Shown here piece by piece: positions 8,240 through 16,560 of a DNA stretch of 64,000 nucleotides (position 1 is its first letter; each line of letters begins with the position of its first letter). Location of the stretch: NCBI GenBank assembly GCA_024279135.1, contig JAJRRU010000009.1:62001-126000 (forward strand), read 5' to 3'. Position numbers and translations under genes: made by a program. The notes beneath the pieces were generated by a model. That model saw nothing but the letters and a program-made list of their open reading frames with translations, made no database searches and had not been told where the DNA came from. This DNA comes from Alphaproteobacteria bacterium (GTDB lineage: Bacteria > Pseudomonadota > Alphaproteobacteria > Rhodospirillales > Casp-alpha2).

Positions 8240-9727
8240 TCAGGTTTTTGGTTTAATGTGCATCTGGTGGCCGACCTGGGCCGGGACTTGCAAGCTCCGG
8301 TGGGCAGACATAATGGCGTTCAGGGCTGCGCTTACATGGGGCAAGATGGCACAGGCCCGTTGGGCTTCCATATCCACATGCAGCAACATCTGCTCGGTGG
8401 TGCATAATAAATCACCGCTTAAACCGTGATACATGGCATGGAAAAAATGCAGCCGTTTGTCATCCAGTCCCAACAGTTGGGTGGTAAAGCGTAAGGGCTC
8501 TCCCGCACTAACTTCTTTGATATAATTAATATGGGTTTCCACCGTGTAGAAGGAATTTCCCTTCGCCCGGTATGTCTCATCGATACCGATATAGCGGAAC
8601 AGGGCGTCGCTGGCCCAGCCGAAGGCCTCGAGATAGGCCGCCTCGGTCATGTGGGCGTTGTAATCAATCCAGCCCGGTTCGACGACGGATGTATGCAAGG
8701 CGAGCGGGCCGGTGATATCATCGTCTTTATGCCAGCGTTGATGATCCTGGCTGGTTAGCCGGTTGGCTTCGTCATGGGCCAGGGTCTGTCCCGAGGCCAC
8801 ATTATAGGGCCGCAAGGTCCGCATGATATCGATCAGGCAATTGTCACGCAGTTGCTCCCACTGTTCGATAGATCTGCCGCCGGATTCGGTTTCACACCCG
8901 GTGACGATTTTATCAATTAACTCGTCGCTCAGTTCCGGGGCTTGCAGCTTGCTCCAGGGCAGCTTCAGGGCCGGGCCGAATTGTTTCATGAAATGACGCA
9001 TACCCTGATTGCCACCGGCCAGATGGAAGGTCTTGAAGGTGCCCATGAACGCCCAGCGCAAACCCGGACCATAGGTGATGGCGGCGTCCAGGTCGCCCGG
9101 TGTGGCGATGCCTTCGTCGATAATGTGCAGGGCCTCGCGCCAGAGCGCTTCTTGCAGGCGGTCCGACAGATAGGCCTCAACTTCCTTGCGCACGCGTAAG
9201 GTATGCATGGCCAGACTGCGGTAAAAAACTTCCGCCCGGTCAATGGTTTCGGGCGATGTTTTTGAGCCAGCCACCAATTCACACAAGGGCAACAAATAGA
9301 CCGGGTTAAAGGGGTGGCCAATCATCACCCGTTTGGGGTGGCGGCAGTCGGCCTGTATCTCACTGGGCAGCAGGCCCGATGAGCTGGATGCAATAATTAC
9401 GTCGGGGGCTGCATAACGGTCAAGCTCGGTATGCAACTTTCGTTTCAGTTCGATATTTTCCGGCGCACTTTCCTGGATAAAATCAGCCGTTCGTGCCAGT
9501 TCTTCAAGGTCATCGGTGAAGCGGATGGCGGGCGGGGTGGTGGTTTTGGCCCAGCCGATTTTAATCAACGCGGGCCAGGCATTATCAATTTTCGATTGCA
9601 GAATTTCAGCTGCATTCTGACCCGGATCGCTGGCGATTACATCATATCCCCGGGCCAGCACCCGGGCCGCCCAACCCGCACCGATAACCCCGGTGCTGAG
9701 AATGCCAACGGTTTTTATATGCGACAT
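8240..9727 (-). CDS. L-carnitine 3-dehydrogenase fused to hotdog thioesterase
   Basis: A 495-residue two-domain protein. Residues 1 to about 325 form a 3-hydroxyacyl-CoA-dehydrogenase-like NAD enzyme with IGHPFNPVYLLPLCELV and YLSDRLQEALWREALHI, typical of L-carnitine dehydrogenase. From about 342 a 4-hydroxybenzoyl-CoA-thioesterase-like hotdog domain begins (EPGWIDYNAHMTEAAY). Such fusions are known in Alphaproteobacteria: the first half oxidises carnitine to 3-dehydrocarnitine and the second hydrolyses betainyl-CoA to glycine betaine. One oddity is the dinucleotide-binding turn, which reads LSTGVIGAG, so the first Gly of GxGxxG appears to be Ser11. It sits 22 bp after the BKACE stop. ATG 9727 is the only sensible start. 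Confidence 0.9.
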   Translation of the reverse strand: MSHIKTVGILSTGVIGAGWAARVLARGYDVIASDPGQNAAEILQSKIDNAWPALIKIGWAKTTTPPAIRFTDDLEELARTADFIQESAPENIELKRKLHTELDRYAAPDVIIASSSSGLLPSEIQADCRHPKRVMIGHPFNPVYLLPLCELVAGSKTSPETIDRAEVFYRSLAMHTLRVRKEVEAYLSDRLQEALWREALHIIDEGIATPGDLDAAITYGPGLRWAFMGTFKTFHLAGGNQGMRHFMKQFGPALKLPWSKLQAPELSDELIDKIVTGCETESGGRSIEQWEQLRDNCLIDIMRTLRPYNVASGQTLAHDEANRLTSQDHQRWHKDDDITGPLALHTSVVEPGWIDYNAHMTEAAYLEAFGWASDALFRYIGIDETYRAKGNSFYTVETHINYIKEVSAGEPLRFTTQLLGLDDKRLHFFHAMYHGLSGDLLCTTEQMLLHVDMEAQRACAILPHVSAALNAIMSAHRSLQVPAQVGHQMHIKPKT

Positions 9728-9749
9728 GACGCCACCCTTCTTTTATTAA

Positions 9750-10643
9750 TTAGCCGCGTTTTTTCAGGCCCAGCAGATCGCGGGTTTCCTGTGGGGTCAT
9801 AATGTTTGAACCCATCAATTCGATGATTTTACGGGCCCGTTCCACCAGTTCAGCGTTGGTGGCGAACACGCCTTTTTCAAGATACAGGTTGTCTTCCAGC
9901 CCGACCCGAACGTTGCCGCCCAGCAAGATGGCTTGGGCGACCATGGGCATTTCGGATCGCGATATGCCAAACCCGGCCCAGATGGCACCGTCGGGCATGG
10001 CATCGGCGAAGGTTTTCATGTGCGCGGTGTCAGCCGGGGCACCCCACGGAATACCCAGACAAACCTGAAATAATGGCGGGCCGTCGATCAGACCCAGGTC
10101 ACACAACTGTTTAGCGTGCCACAGGTTGCCCGTATCAAACACCTCAATCTCGGGTTTTACGCCCAGTTCCTGAATGCGTTTGGCCATGGCCCGCAGCATA
10201 ACCGGTGAATTGACCATAACATAATCGGTGTCACCAAAATTCATGGTTGCACAATCCAGGGTGCAAATTTCCGGCAGGCATTCCTCCACATGGGCCAGTC
10301 TGGCCAGCGGGCCGATCATGTCGGTCTCATTGCGGTTGAAATCAAGCGGGTTTTCGCCGGGACCAATAACCAGATCACCGCCCATGCCCGCGCTCAGATT
10401 AATCACCACATCGGTGTCTGAGCTGCGTATACGATCAACCAGTTCGCGAAACAGTGCCACATCACGCGCCGGGGCGCCGGTTTGCGGATCGCGCACATGA
10501 CAATGCACCACGGCGGCCCCCGCTTTGGCGGCCTCGATACAAGCCTGGGCAATCTGCTTTGGGGTGATGGGTAAATCAGGGTGTTTGCTGGCGGTGTCTG
10601 CCGATCCGGTAACCGCACAGGTTATGATGACGTCCTTGCGCAT
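9750..10643 (-). CDS. beta-keto acid cleavage enzyme (BKACE, DUF849), probable 3-dehydrocarnitine cleavage enzyme
   Basis: A 297-residue member of the BKACE family (Kce-like TIM barrel). The zinc-ligand motif VVHCHVRDP places the two His at 47 and 49, and NLSAGMGG and [20 protein letters not shown] are family signatures. BKACE enzymes transfer the acetyl end of a beta-keto acid to acetyl-CoA; with 3-dehydrocarnitine the products are acetoacetate and betainyl-CoA. The adjacent carnitine dehydrogenase-thioesterase fusion makes that substrate very likely. As the first gene of the minus-strand operon it has AGGAG 6 nt before ATG 10643 and shares a 115-bp control region with the divergent regulator. 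Confidence 0.9.
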   Translation of the reverse strand: MRKDVIITCAVTGSADTASKHPDLPITPKQIAQACIEAAKAGAAVVHCHVRDPQTGAPARDVALFRELVDRIRSSDTDVVINLSAGMGGDLVIGPGENPLDFNRNETDMIGPLARLAHVEECLPEICTLDCATMNFGDTDYVMVNSPVMLRAMAKRIQELGVKPEIEVFDTGNLWHAKQLCDLGLIDGPPLFQVCLGIPWGAPADTAHMKTFADAMPDGAIWAGFGISRSEMPMVAQAILLGGNVRVGLEDNLYLEKGVFATNAELVERARKIIELMGSNIMTPQETRDLLGLKKRG

Positions 10644-10758
10644 GGTAACTCCTAAGCTATCCGTTTTTATCTATGGAAAAGTATAAGAATGAAATTTATA
10701 TTTATTTTTGTAATTTCGTCTATAATTTATGTATTAACGGCGTCTTACAGGGAAAAAT
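10644..10758. promoter_or_regulatory. divergent control region of the carnitine operon and its regulator
   Basis: This is the 115-bp AT-rich spacer between the BKACE start and the regulator start. A perfect TATAAT at 10721-10726 on the plus strand would place a start site about 25 bp before the regulator ATG. I did not find a good matching -35. Arms GAAATT (10691-10696) and AATTTC (10712-10717) form a loose inverted repeat. Confidence 0.45.
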
Positions 10759-11742
10759 ATGTTTGGTGACCTGCCAACATCCGGGCCACAACGGATCAGT
10801 TTTTTATTGCTGGACCGGTTTTCCATGATGGCTCTGTCTTCGGCTATCGGGCCGTTGCGCATGGCCAACGCCATCAGCGGACGCAGGCTTTATGAGTGGA
10901 CGGTTCTTAGCGTTGACGGCGCGCCGGTGCGGGCTAGTAACGGTATGGATATTGTGGCCACCGGCAACATCAATTCCATTCAGGACCCGCCCATGGTGGT
11001 GGTGTGTGCCAGTTATGACCCCCATCTGGTAGCAAGCCGTGGTGTGTTATTATGGTTGGCCCGTCAGGCCCGCCATGGCACCACTATCGGGGCCATCGAT
11101 ACGGGCAGTTATGTGGTGGCGGCTGCCGGGTTGCTGGACCATCACCGGGCCACCATTCACTGGGAACACCTGGACAGCTTCGCCGAACAATTTCCCCTGG
11201 TCGATGCCGTGCAGGATATCTTTGTTGTTGATCGTAATCGTTTTACCTGTGCCGGGGCGACCACCGCTCTGGATATGTCGCTGCATCTGGTTCGTGCCCA
11301 GCACGGACACGTTTTAGCGCAACAGGTCGCCGAACAATTTATCTCGTATGATATTCGCGATGCCGGAGCACCCCAGCGATCGGATGCGGCGACCCGTCTG
11401 GCCCGTCATAGCCCCAAACTAGGCAAAGCGCTGATATTTATGGAACACACCATGGAAGAGCCCCTGTCGACCGGCGTTATCGCATCCCACGTGGGGCTGT
11501 CCATACGAGCCCTGGAGCGGCAATTCATGAAATGGTTGCAGACCACACCGGCGAAATATCATCGCATTGCCCGGTTGGAAAAGGCACGCAACCTGGTGCG
11601 CCAGACCGCCTTGCCCCTGGTGGAAATTTCGGTGCGCTGTGGTTTTTCATCATCGGCGCATTTTTCACAAAGCTACAAGAATTTCTATGGCAACCCACCG
11701 AGCGCCGACCGGGGTTATACCCGGATCATGGCAAATGGATAA
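10759..11742 (+). CDS. cdhR: GlxA-family AraC-type regulator, CdhR-like (carnitine operon activator)
   Basis: A 327-residue regulator with an N-terminal DJ-1/PfpI (class I amidotransferase-like) domain, about residues 10-190, and a C-terminal AraC helix-turn-helix domain, about 230-320 (VGLSIRALERQFMKW and VRCGFSSSAHFSQSYKNFYG). This architecture is GlxA/CdhR/GbdR, the group that activates carnitine and glycine betaine catabolic genes in Pseudomonas. It is divergent from an operon starting with BKACE and carnitine dehydrogenase, so control of that operon by carnitine or a downstream product is the natural reading. GGGAAAAAT precedes ATG 10759. The architecture is seen directly; the ligand is inferred. 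Confidence 0.85.
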   Translation: MFGDLPTSGPQRISFLLLDRFSMMALSSAIGPLRMANAISGRRLYEWTVLSVDGAPVRASNGMDIVATGNINSIQDPPMVVVCASYDPHLVASRGVLLWLARQARHGTTIGAIDTGSYVVAAAGLLDHHRATIHWEHLDSFAEQFPLVDAVQDIFVVDRNRFTCAGATTALDMSLHLVRAQHGHVLAQQVAEQFISYDIRDAGAPQRSDAATRLARHSPKLGKALIFMEHTMEEPLSTGVIASHVGLSIRALERQFMKWLQTTPAKYHRIARLEKARNLVRQTALPLVEISVRCGFSSSAHFSQSYKNFYGNPPSADRGYTRIMANG

Positions 11743-11751
11743 TGGGTGGTT

Positions 11752-12705
11752 TCAGGCAGGACCGATCAGCCGCCTTACGGCCCGACAGGTTCGATCAAAT
11801 GCCTCGCCACCGCGCCGGGTGACATGACGGGCGCGCAAAAATCCGTGCACCAGACCGGTTTCCACATGCAGCTCCACCGCCACCCCGGCGGCGTCCAGGC
11901 GGCAGGCGTATTCCACCGTATCATCGCGCAAGGGGTCATACTGGGCGGCTTGCAGGAAGGCCGGCGGCAGGCCTTCCTGGCTTTGAGCTTTCAGGGGACA
12001 GGCCATAGGATCATCGGGCAGGTCGCGCGAACCGAAATAAAATTCATGGAAAATATGCATGTCGACCGTGCTCAACATGGGGGCATCATGGCACTCATCA
12101 TAGGATTGCAGGGTGTCGTTTCCGCCCAGCGCGCTATACAGTAATATTTGCCCGGCCAGTTCCGGCCCGCCTTGATCGGAGGCTCTTAACGCCACGGAAG
12201 CGGCAAGGTTACCGCCTGCACTGTCACCGCCAACGGCGATTTTTGATGCATCGATGTTAAATTCGCCAGCATTATCGGCGATGTAATCGAGTGCCGCCCA
12301 GCTATCATCATGCCCGGCGGGATATGTGTGTTCCGGTGCCAGCCGGTAATCTATGGCGATCACCACAACCCCGGCGCGGGCGGCTATTTCTGCGGCGATG
12401 GTATCATGACTGTCCAGATCACCCATGATCCATCCGCCACCGTGATAGTATACCAGACATCCGGTAGTTTGCGTACCCTCGGGTCTGTCGGGGCGATAAA
12501 TCCTGATCGGGATAGGACCTGCCGGACCGGGAATTTTGTTATCACGAACCGAAAGTGAACCGGGGTGTGGCACGTCAAAAGAACGGCATAAATCACGATA
12601 ATTTCTGCGTTGCTGTGCGATTTCAAGCCGGGCCGATCCGTCGCCATAATAATCATCACACCGTTTAATGAAGGCTAAAACATCATCATCCAGAATATAG
12701 TTCAT
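11752..12705 (-). CDS. alpha/beta hydrolase, hormone-sensitive-lipase family esterase
   Basis: From ATG 12705 this is a 317-residue esterase. The oxyanion motif HGGG is at 88-91, the nucleophile motif GDSAGG at 160-165 (Ser162), an Asp at about 257 (QYDPLRDD), and the catalytic His at 287 (GLVHGF). These define the HSL/bacterial family IV of carboxylesterases acting on short-chain esters. The frame is open to 12891, but that extension lies inside the upstream gene. GGAAG sits 7 nt before ATG 12705, whereas ATG 12711 is too close to it. It follows the YbiB-like gene by 23 bp and may be co-transcribed. The substrate is unknown. Confidence 0.85.
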   Translation of the reverse strand: MNYILDDDVLAFIKRCDDYYGDGSARLEIAQQRRNYRDLCRSFDVPHPGSLSVRDNKIPGPAGPIPIRIYRPDRPEGTQTTGCLVYYHGGGWIMGDLDSHDTIAAEIAARAGVVVIAIDYRLAPEHTYPAGHDDSWAALDYIADNAGEFNIDASKIAVGGDSAGGNLAASVALRASDQGGPELAGQILLYSALGGNDTLQSYDECHDAPMLSTVDMHIFHEFYFGSRDLPDDPMACPLKAQSQEGLPPAFLQAAQYDPLRDDTVEYACRLDAAGVAVELHVETGLVHGFLRARHVTRRGGEAFDRTCRAVRRLIGPA

Positions 12706-12728
12706 GGGCATTCTTCCGCTTTCAAGGT

Positions 12729-13745
12729 TCAGGAAAACCGCTGTCGGTTGCGTCTTTGCCACAGATCCTGTGCCATCTGGTCGGCGTCTTGCGGTGTTCC
12801 GGCTTTGACCTTTCCCAAAGCCATCAGGGCTACAGCCACCGTTGCGGCAATACTGGCTTCGGCTACGGGCAATTCCAGATCGCCCCGCCACAGGGCGGCA
12901 ATGCGTGCCGGTTCCAGGTCTTCACCCCGCCAGTCATAGGCTTGGCCACTGGATATCGGGGGCCAGTCGGTCTCGATGATTTCACCGTCGACCACCGAAT
13001 ACACCCGACAGGTTTTTAAAGGATTGCGCTGGATTTCCCCCCCGATGCCTTTGAATACCGCGGCGTGTGATTGTTCACAAAGTTGGGCCACACTGCCATG
13101 CACCGAGCGATAATTGGGGTGGAACATACCGATAAGCTGGGTGTTTGCGCTAAACGGGTTGATGGCCCGGGCCACCGTGTTGACAAAGGTGCGGACCCCG
13201 AGGACAGGGCGCAGGTGAAAAAGGGCCTCCAGCCGGGGCAGGAAACTTTCCAGTCCCAGATAGGCGAAATTTGTCTGTTCGAGATTTTTTATTGCTACCG
13301 TCATGTCACGCGACGGTGTTAAACCTAGCGCCGCCAGTGCCGGGCGGGTCGGCGCAAAACCCTCTGAGAACCCTTCGATGCCGTGCATCAGCACCCGGGT
13401 GCCGTTTTCCGCCAATAACAGGGCTGCCAGCACGAACCAGGGTTGTTGCTTGTGGCGGTCCGCGTAGGACGGCCAGTCAATATGGGGGGCGCATGTTGCA
13501 TCGTTCAGGGGGATATTGAGGAACACCCGGACCGCATCGACAAAACCGGCAAGCTCTTGCGATGTTTCACCGCGGGCGCGCAGGATCATCAACAAAGCAC
13601 CCAGTTGTTCGCGTTCGCAACTGTCTGACAAGATCAGGCTCATGACGGTGCGTGCTTCATCACGCTCCAATGAACGTGATGTGTGTGGCCCATTGGCGAT
13701 AATTTTCAGGTACTTGGCCAGTTGATGATCTTGCTCGGATTGCAT
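12729..13745 (-). CDS. YbiB/TrpD2-like protein (anthranilate phosphoribosyltransferase fold)
   Basis: A 338-residue protein with an N-terminal helical domain (LSDSCEREQLGALLMILRARGETSQELAGF) and a C-terminal alpha/beta domain typical of nucleoside phosphorylase class II/TrpD folds. The segment NPFSANTQLIGMFHPNY and the absence of the usual TrpD phosphoribosyl-binding glycine-rich loop point to the TrpD2/YbiB group. Members such as E. coli YbiB bind nucleic acids and have no proven transferase activity. No tryptophan gene is nearby, so TrpD itself is unlikely. ATG 13745 is followed by the esterase gene 23 bp after the stop. The family is moderately sure; the role is unknown. Confidence 0.75.
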   Translation of the reverse strand: MQSEQDHQLAKYLKIIANGPHTSRSLERDEARTVMSLILSDSCEREQLGALLMILRARGETSQELAGFVDAVRVFLNIPLNDATCAPHIDWPSYADRHKQQPWFVLAALLLAENGTRVLMHGIEGFSEGFAPTRPALAALGLTPSRDMTVAIKNLEQTNFAYLGLESFLPRLEALFHLRPVLGVRTFVNTVARAINPFSANTQLIGMFHPNYRSVHGSVAQLCEQSHAAVFKGIGGEIQRNPLKTCRVYSVVDGEIIETDWPPISSGQAYDWRGEDLEPARIAALWRGDLELPVAEASIAATVAVALMALGKVKAGTPQDADQMAQDLWQRRNRQRFS

Positions 13746-13770
13746 GGTTGTTTTTCCTGTGTAATTTTTT

Positions 13771-13799
13771 TTACCTCTGCAATAAACATTCTGTATAAT
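13771..13799 (+). promoter_or_regulatory. candidate sigma70 promoter for the dienelactone hydrolase gene
   Basis: A perfect -10 TATAAT lies at 13794-13799, 17 bp after a weak -35 TTACCT at 13771-13776. The predicted start is about 40 bp before the ATG at 13847, which is preceded by an ideal AAGGAGG. Confidence 0.4.
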
Positions 13800-13846
13800 T
13801 TATTTTGCAAGCATTATGGGGGTGAAATTCAAAAGGAGGTATTGTT

Positions 13847-14605
13847 ATGAGACGTTTTATTGCAGGTATTATTTGTGGTTTCGTGATGAGCATAACACCC
13901 CTGTCAGTTCAGGCCGGTCAGAGTGTGGAGTATACGGTCAACGGAACCGCCTATCAAGGTTATGGGGTCAGGGCTGCGGGTGTCTCCAAGGGGCTGGTTC
14001 TGGTCGTTCATGACTGGGATGGCCTGACCGAATACGAGTTCGAGCGCGCCGAAATGCTGGCCGCATTGGGCTATGATACTTTTGCGCTGGATCTCTATGG
14101 CAAGGGAAACCGTCCGAAAGACACCCAGGCAAAAAAAGCCGAGGTCGGCAAATTATATAAAGATCGTGAAGCCATGCGCACACGTCTGCTGGCTGGTCTG
14201 GCACAGGCCCGCAGTTTTATCGGCAGTGATATGTCCGCCAAGACAGCTGTCATGGGATACTGCTTCGGTGGCTCGGCGATCCTGGAATTGGCCCGTTCCG
14301 GCAAGGCCAAAAACATAGCCGGATACACCACCTTTCACGGCGGGTTGTCCACACCCCAAGGTCAGAGTTATCCCACGGACACACCGCCGATCCTGATTAC
14401 CCACGGTGGTGCCGATAAATCCATTTCAATGACCGATGTGGCCGATCTGTCCGCCGCCCTGGAAGGGGCCGGGATTAATTATGAGATCCAGGTTTATTCA
14501 GGCGCACCTCACGCATTTACGGTTTTCGGATCTTCGCGGTATCGCAAGGTCGCCGACGAACAATCATGGAGTGCTTTCAAAGATTTTCTGGGCAAGAATC
14601 TCTAG
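13847..14605 (+). CDS. secreted dienelactone hydrolase family protein
   Basis: A 252-residue alpha/beta hydrolase with a signal peptide of about 22 residues (MRRFIAGIICGFVMSITP, then VQA before the predicted cleavage). The nucleophile is Cys in MGYCFGGSA, with an acid Asp in THGGADKSI and His in SGAPHAF. This Cys-Asp-His triad marks the dienelactone hydrolase family, so the mature protein is probably a periplasmic hydrolase of lactones or esters. It has the strongest ribosome-binding site in the region (AAGGAGG, 8 nt before ATG) and its own candidate promoter. It stands alone between the minus-strand YbiB-like and ubiV genes, so its substrate cannot be read from context. Confidence 0.85.
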   Translation: MRRFIAGIICGFVMSITPLSVQAGQSVEYTVNGTAYQGYGVRAAGVSKGLVLVVHDWDGLTEYEFERAEMLAALGYDTFALDLYGKGNRPKDTQAKKAEVGKLYKDREAMRTRLLAGLAQARSFIGSDMSAKTAVMGYCFGGSAILELARSGKAKNIAGYTTFHGGLSTPQGQSYPTDTPPILITHGGADKSISMTDVADLSAALEGAGINYEIQVYSGAPHAFTVFGSSRYRKVADEQSWSAFKDFLGKNL

Positions 14606-14612
14606 AGCAGTT

Positions 14613-15536
14613 CTATTCGGCCCACGGAGCAGCAAAGGCCATTCCTTCTTTGCCGTAAAGGTAGCCGTTGGATGAGGTCAGACCATCGCTGAGATCATCG
14701 AGAATATGCTCTGCTTGTTCAGACTCGGTTTTGCCGTCGAGCACATCGCGAAAGCATTGTGCAACGGCGACCATGTCCCAGCTCTGGGGAGACAGCCTGA
14801 ACCGGCTGATCCCCGCAGCGCTCAGTGCGCCCAGATCATGAATAAAATTACAGCAGCTATAAGACAGGGTCTGCAGACCGTTGACGACCAGAAACGGATC
14901 GCCATCCAGGGTGTCAACGTCCATTCCGTCCACGTCCTTGTCACAGACATACTGGCAACTGTCTTTGCTCAGGCCATGACTGCGGGCATGATAACAGCGT
15001 GCAGAAATAGCAAGGGGCAGGCGGCCATAGGCAAATACTTCAAACTCGGTGTCGTGCTGGTTGGCCGTAAGGCTGGTGATGGATTGCAGCGACATTTCAA
15101 CCGGCAGGCAGACCCGCACCGCTCCATTGCGTCGCAGGAATTCCAGCGTGCCCTCATTATAAACATTGGCAAACGGGCCGATAATATGGGGGCGGTCCTT
15201 TAACAGGGATACCGCCGACACATCGTTGGCCTCAACAAGGATATCTTCCATGGCCGTGATTTCGCGAACCGATGTGAGGTCGCGCTTGGACATAATCAGG
15301 GCCAGCGTGGATAAGACGACTTCCTTGCCGGCACGCTGCAACCGCTCGATGATTTCCGGAATGAGAGGGGTGAAAAATGGATCGCGTTTAGCGCACACGA
15401 CCTCGCCGATACATACCGTATCCACACAGGCTTCATCGGCTATACGAAAATAAAAATCACGCCAGACGTCTGGGTTCCAGTTAAACATCACCGGACCCAG
15501 TGTTAGTTTGCTCTGGGACATATCGGAATTATTCAT
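14613..15536 (-). CDS. ubiV: UbiV, O2-independent ubiquinone hydroxylation subunit
   Basis: From ATG 15536 this is 307 residues of the U32 peptidase-like family. The four cysteines that bind the 4Fe-4S cluster in E. coli UbiV (C39, C180, C193, C197) have counterparts at C48 (IGEVVCAKR), C181 (SARC), C194 and C198 (KDSCQYVC), with matching 13- and 4-residue spacing of the last three. UbiV works with UbiU to hydroxylate the ubiquinone ring without oxygen. An upstream start at 15569 would overlap ubiU; ATG 15536 leaves a 4-bp gap. As last gene of ubiT-ubiU-ubiV it completes the module. A generic call of collagenase or U32 protease would be misleading here. Confidence 0.93.
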   Translation of the reverse strand: MNNSDMSQSKLTLGPVMFNWNPDVWRDFYFRIADEACVDTVCIGEVVCAKRDPFFTPLIPEIIERLQRAGKEVVLSTLALIMSKRDLTSVREITAMEDILVEANDVSAVSLLKDRPHIIGPFANVYNEGTLEFLRRNGAVRVCLPVEMSLQSITSLTANQHDTEFEVFAYGRLPLAISARCYHARSHGLSKDSCQYVCDKDVDGMDVDTLDGDPFLVVNGLQTLSYSCCNFIHDLGALSAAGISRFRLSPQSWDMVAVAQCFRDVLDGKTESEQAEHILDDLSDGLTSSNGYLYGKEGMAFAAPWAE

Positions 15537-15540
15537 GTTA

Positions 15541-16551
15541 TTAACGCCATGTCTTGTCGTAAGCCCCAACAGTATTCTGCTGGCCTTCGGTAATGGATGT
15601 CAGGTTCATATCTGGCAGAGTGGTCCCGTCTGCCTGGGCATCGACGGCTTTGCGAAACTGGGAAACCACCTGGGCGATGTAGGCCCGGCCACGCTGGCGG
15701 CCCTCGATCTTCAGGGCCGTTACTCCGGCGTTTACCAGTTCGGGCAGCATGGCCACAACGTTCAGGCTGGTCGGTTCCTCGAACAGATAGGAAACCGTAC
15801 CACGGGCTTTGAAACGACCCTTGCACAGGGTCGGGTAACCGGCTTTTTCTTCGGGGGCAAAAGCGTTGATGGTGACTGTGCCAAGTTTTGATACCAGTTG
15901 ATCGCCCTGGTCTTCATAGTGCACGTGCCCGGCGGGTGAGCAAACCCCGTTCATGTTGGGCGACTGGCCGGTCACATAAGATGACAATGCACATCGGCCT
16001 TCGGCCATGACACATAATCCACCAAAGGCGAAGACTTCCGTTTGCACTGAGATCTGCTTGTTCAGGGCGGTGATCTCGATCACGCTGAGCACGCGGGGCA
16101 GGACCACGCGGCGGACCCCAAAGGTTTCCACATAAAAATTGATGGCCTGGGGGTTGGATGCCGAAGCCTGAACCGATAAATGACGGTTCAGATCGGGATG
16201 TTTGCGAGCGGCGTAATCCAGCAATCCCATATCGGCCAGAATAACCGCGTCGGCACCATAGGTTGCGGCATCATCGATGGCGGCGTGCCAGGGGTCGGGG
16301 TTGCCGGCCTGGGGGTAGGTGTTGATGGCGATGTAGATTTCCGCGCCGCGCTGGTGGGCATAATCGAGTCCCTGGGCCAGTTCCTCACGCGAGAAATTCA
16401 GGCCGGGAAAATTCCGCGCGTTGGTTTCATCACGAAACCCCAGGTAAACTACATCGGCACCGTTATCTATGGCTGCCCTTAGGGACGCAGGTGTTCCGGC
16501 AGGACAGACCAGTTCGAGTTTTTTATGTGTCTCAGGTGTCTCAGATATCAT
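15541..16551 (-). CDS. ubiU: UbiU, O2-independent ubiquinone hydroxylation subunit
   Basis: A 336-residue U32 family protein. Its cysteines C180, C187, C204 and C243 are spaced 7, 17 and 39 apart, exactly as the cluster ligands C169, C176, C193 and C232 of E. coli UbiU. The N-terminal LELVCPAGTPASLRAAIDNG and the VVYLGFRDETNARNFPGLNF segment are typical. With UbiV it forms the heterodimer needed for anaerobic ring hydroxylation, probably with prephenate as oxygen donor (known from enterobacterial work). The gene starts 9 bp after the ubiT stop at ATG 16551. The three-gene order implies ubiquinone synthesis under low oxygen. Confidence 0.94.
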   Translation of the reverse strand: MISETPETHKKLELVCPAGTPASLRAAIDNGADVVYLGFRDETNARNFPGLNFSREELAQGLDYAHQRGAEIYIAINTYPQAGNPDPWHAAIDDAATYGADAVILADMGLLDYAARKHPDLNRHLSVQASASNPQAINFYVETFGVRRVVLPRVLSVIEITALNKQISVQTEVFAFGGLCVMAEGRCALSSYVTGQSPNMNGVCSPAGHVHYEDQGDQLVSKLGTVTINAFAPEEKAGYPTLCKGRFKARGTVSYLFEEPTSLNVVAMLPELVNAGVTALKIEGRQRGRAYIAQVVSQFRKAVDAQADGTTLPDMNLTSITEGQQNTVGAYDKTWR

Positions 16552-16560
16552 GGGTATACT

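Noticed and set aside
12729-13745. Anthranilate phosphoribosyltransferase TrpD
   Set aside because: Key glycine-rich PRPP loop is not recognisable and no trp genes are near; TrpD2/YbiB fits better.
14613-16551. Annotation of the two U32 proteins as collagenases or peptidases
   Set aside because: Cysteine ligand spacing and linkage to an SCP2 protein identify UbiU and UbiV.
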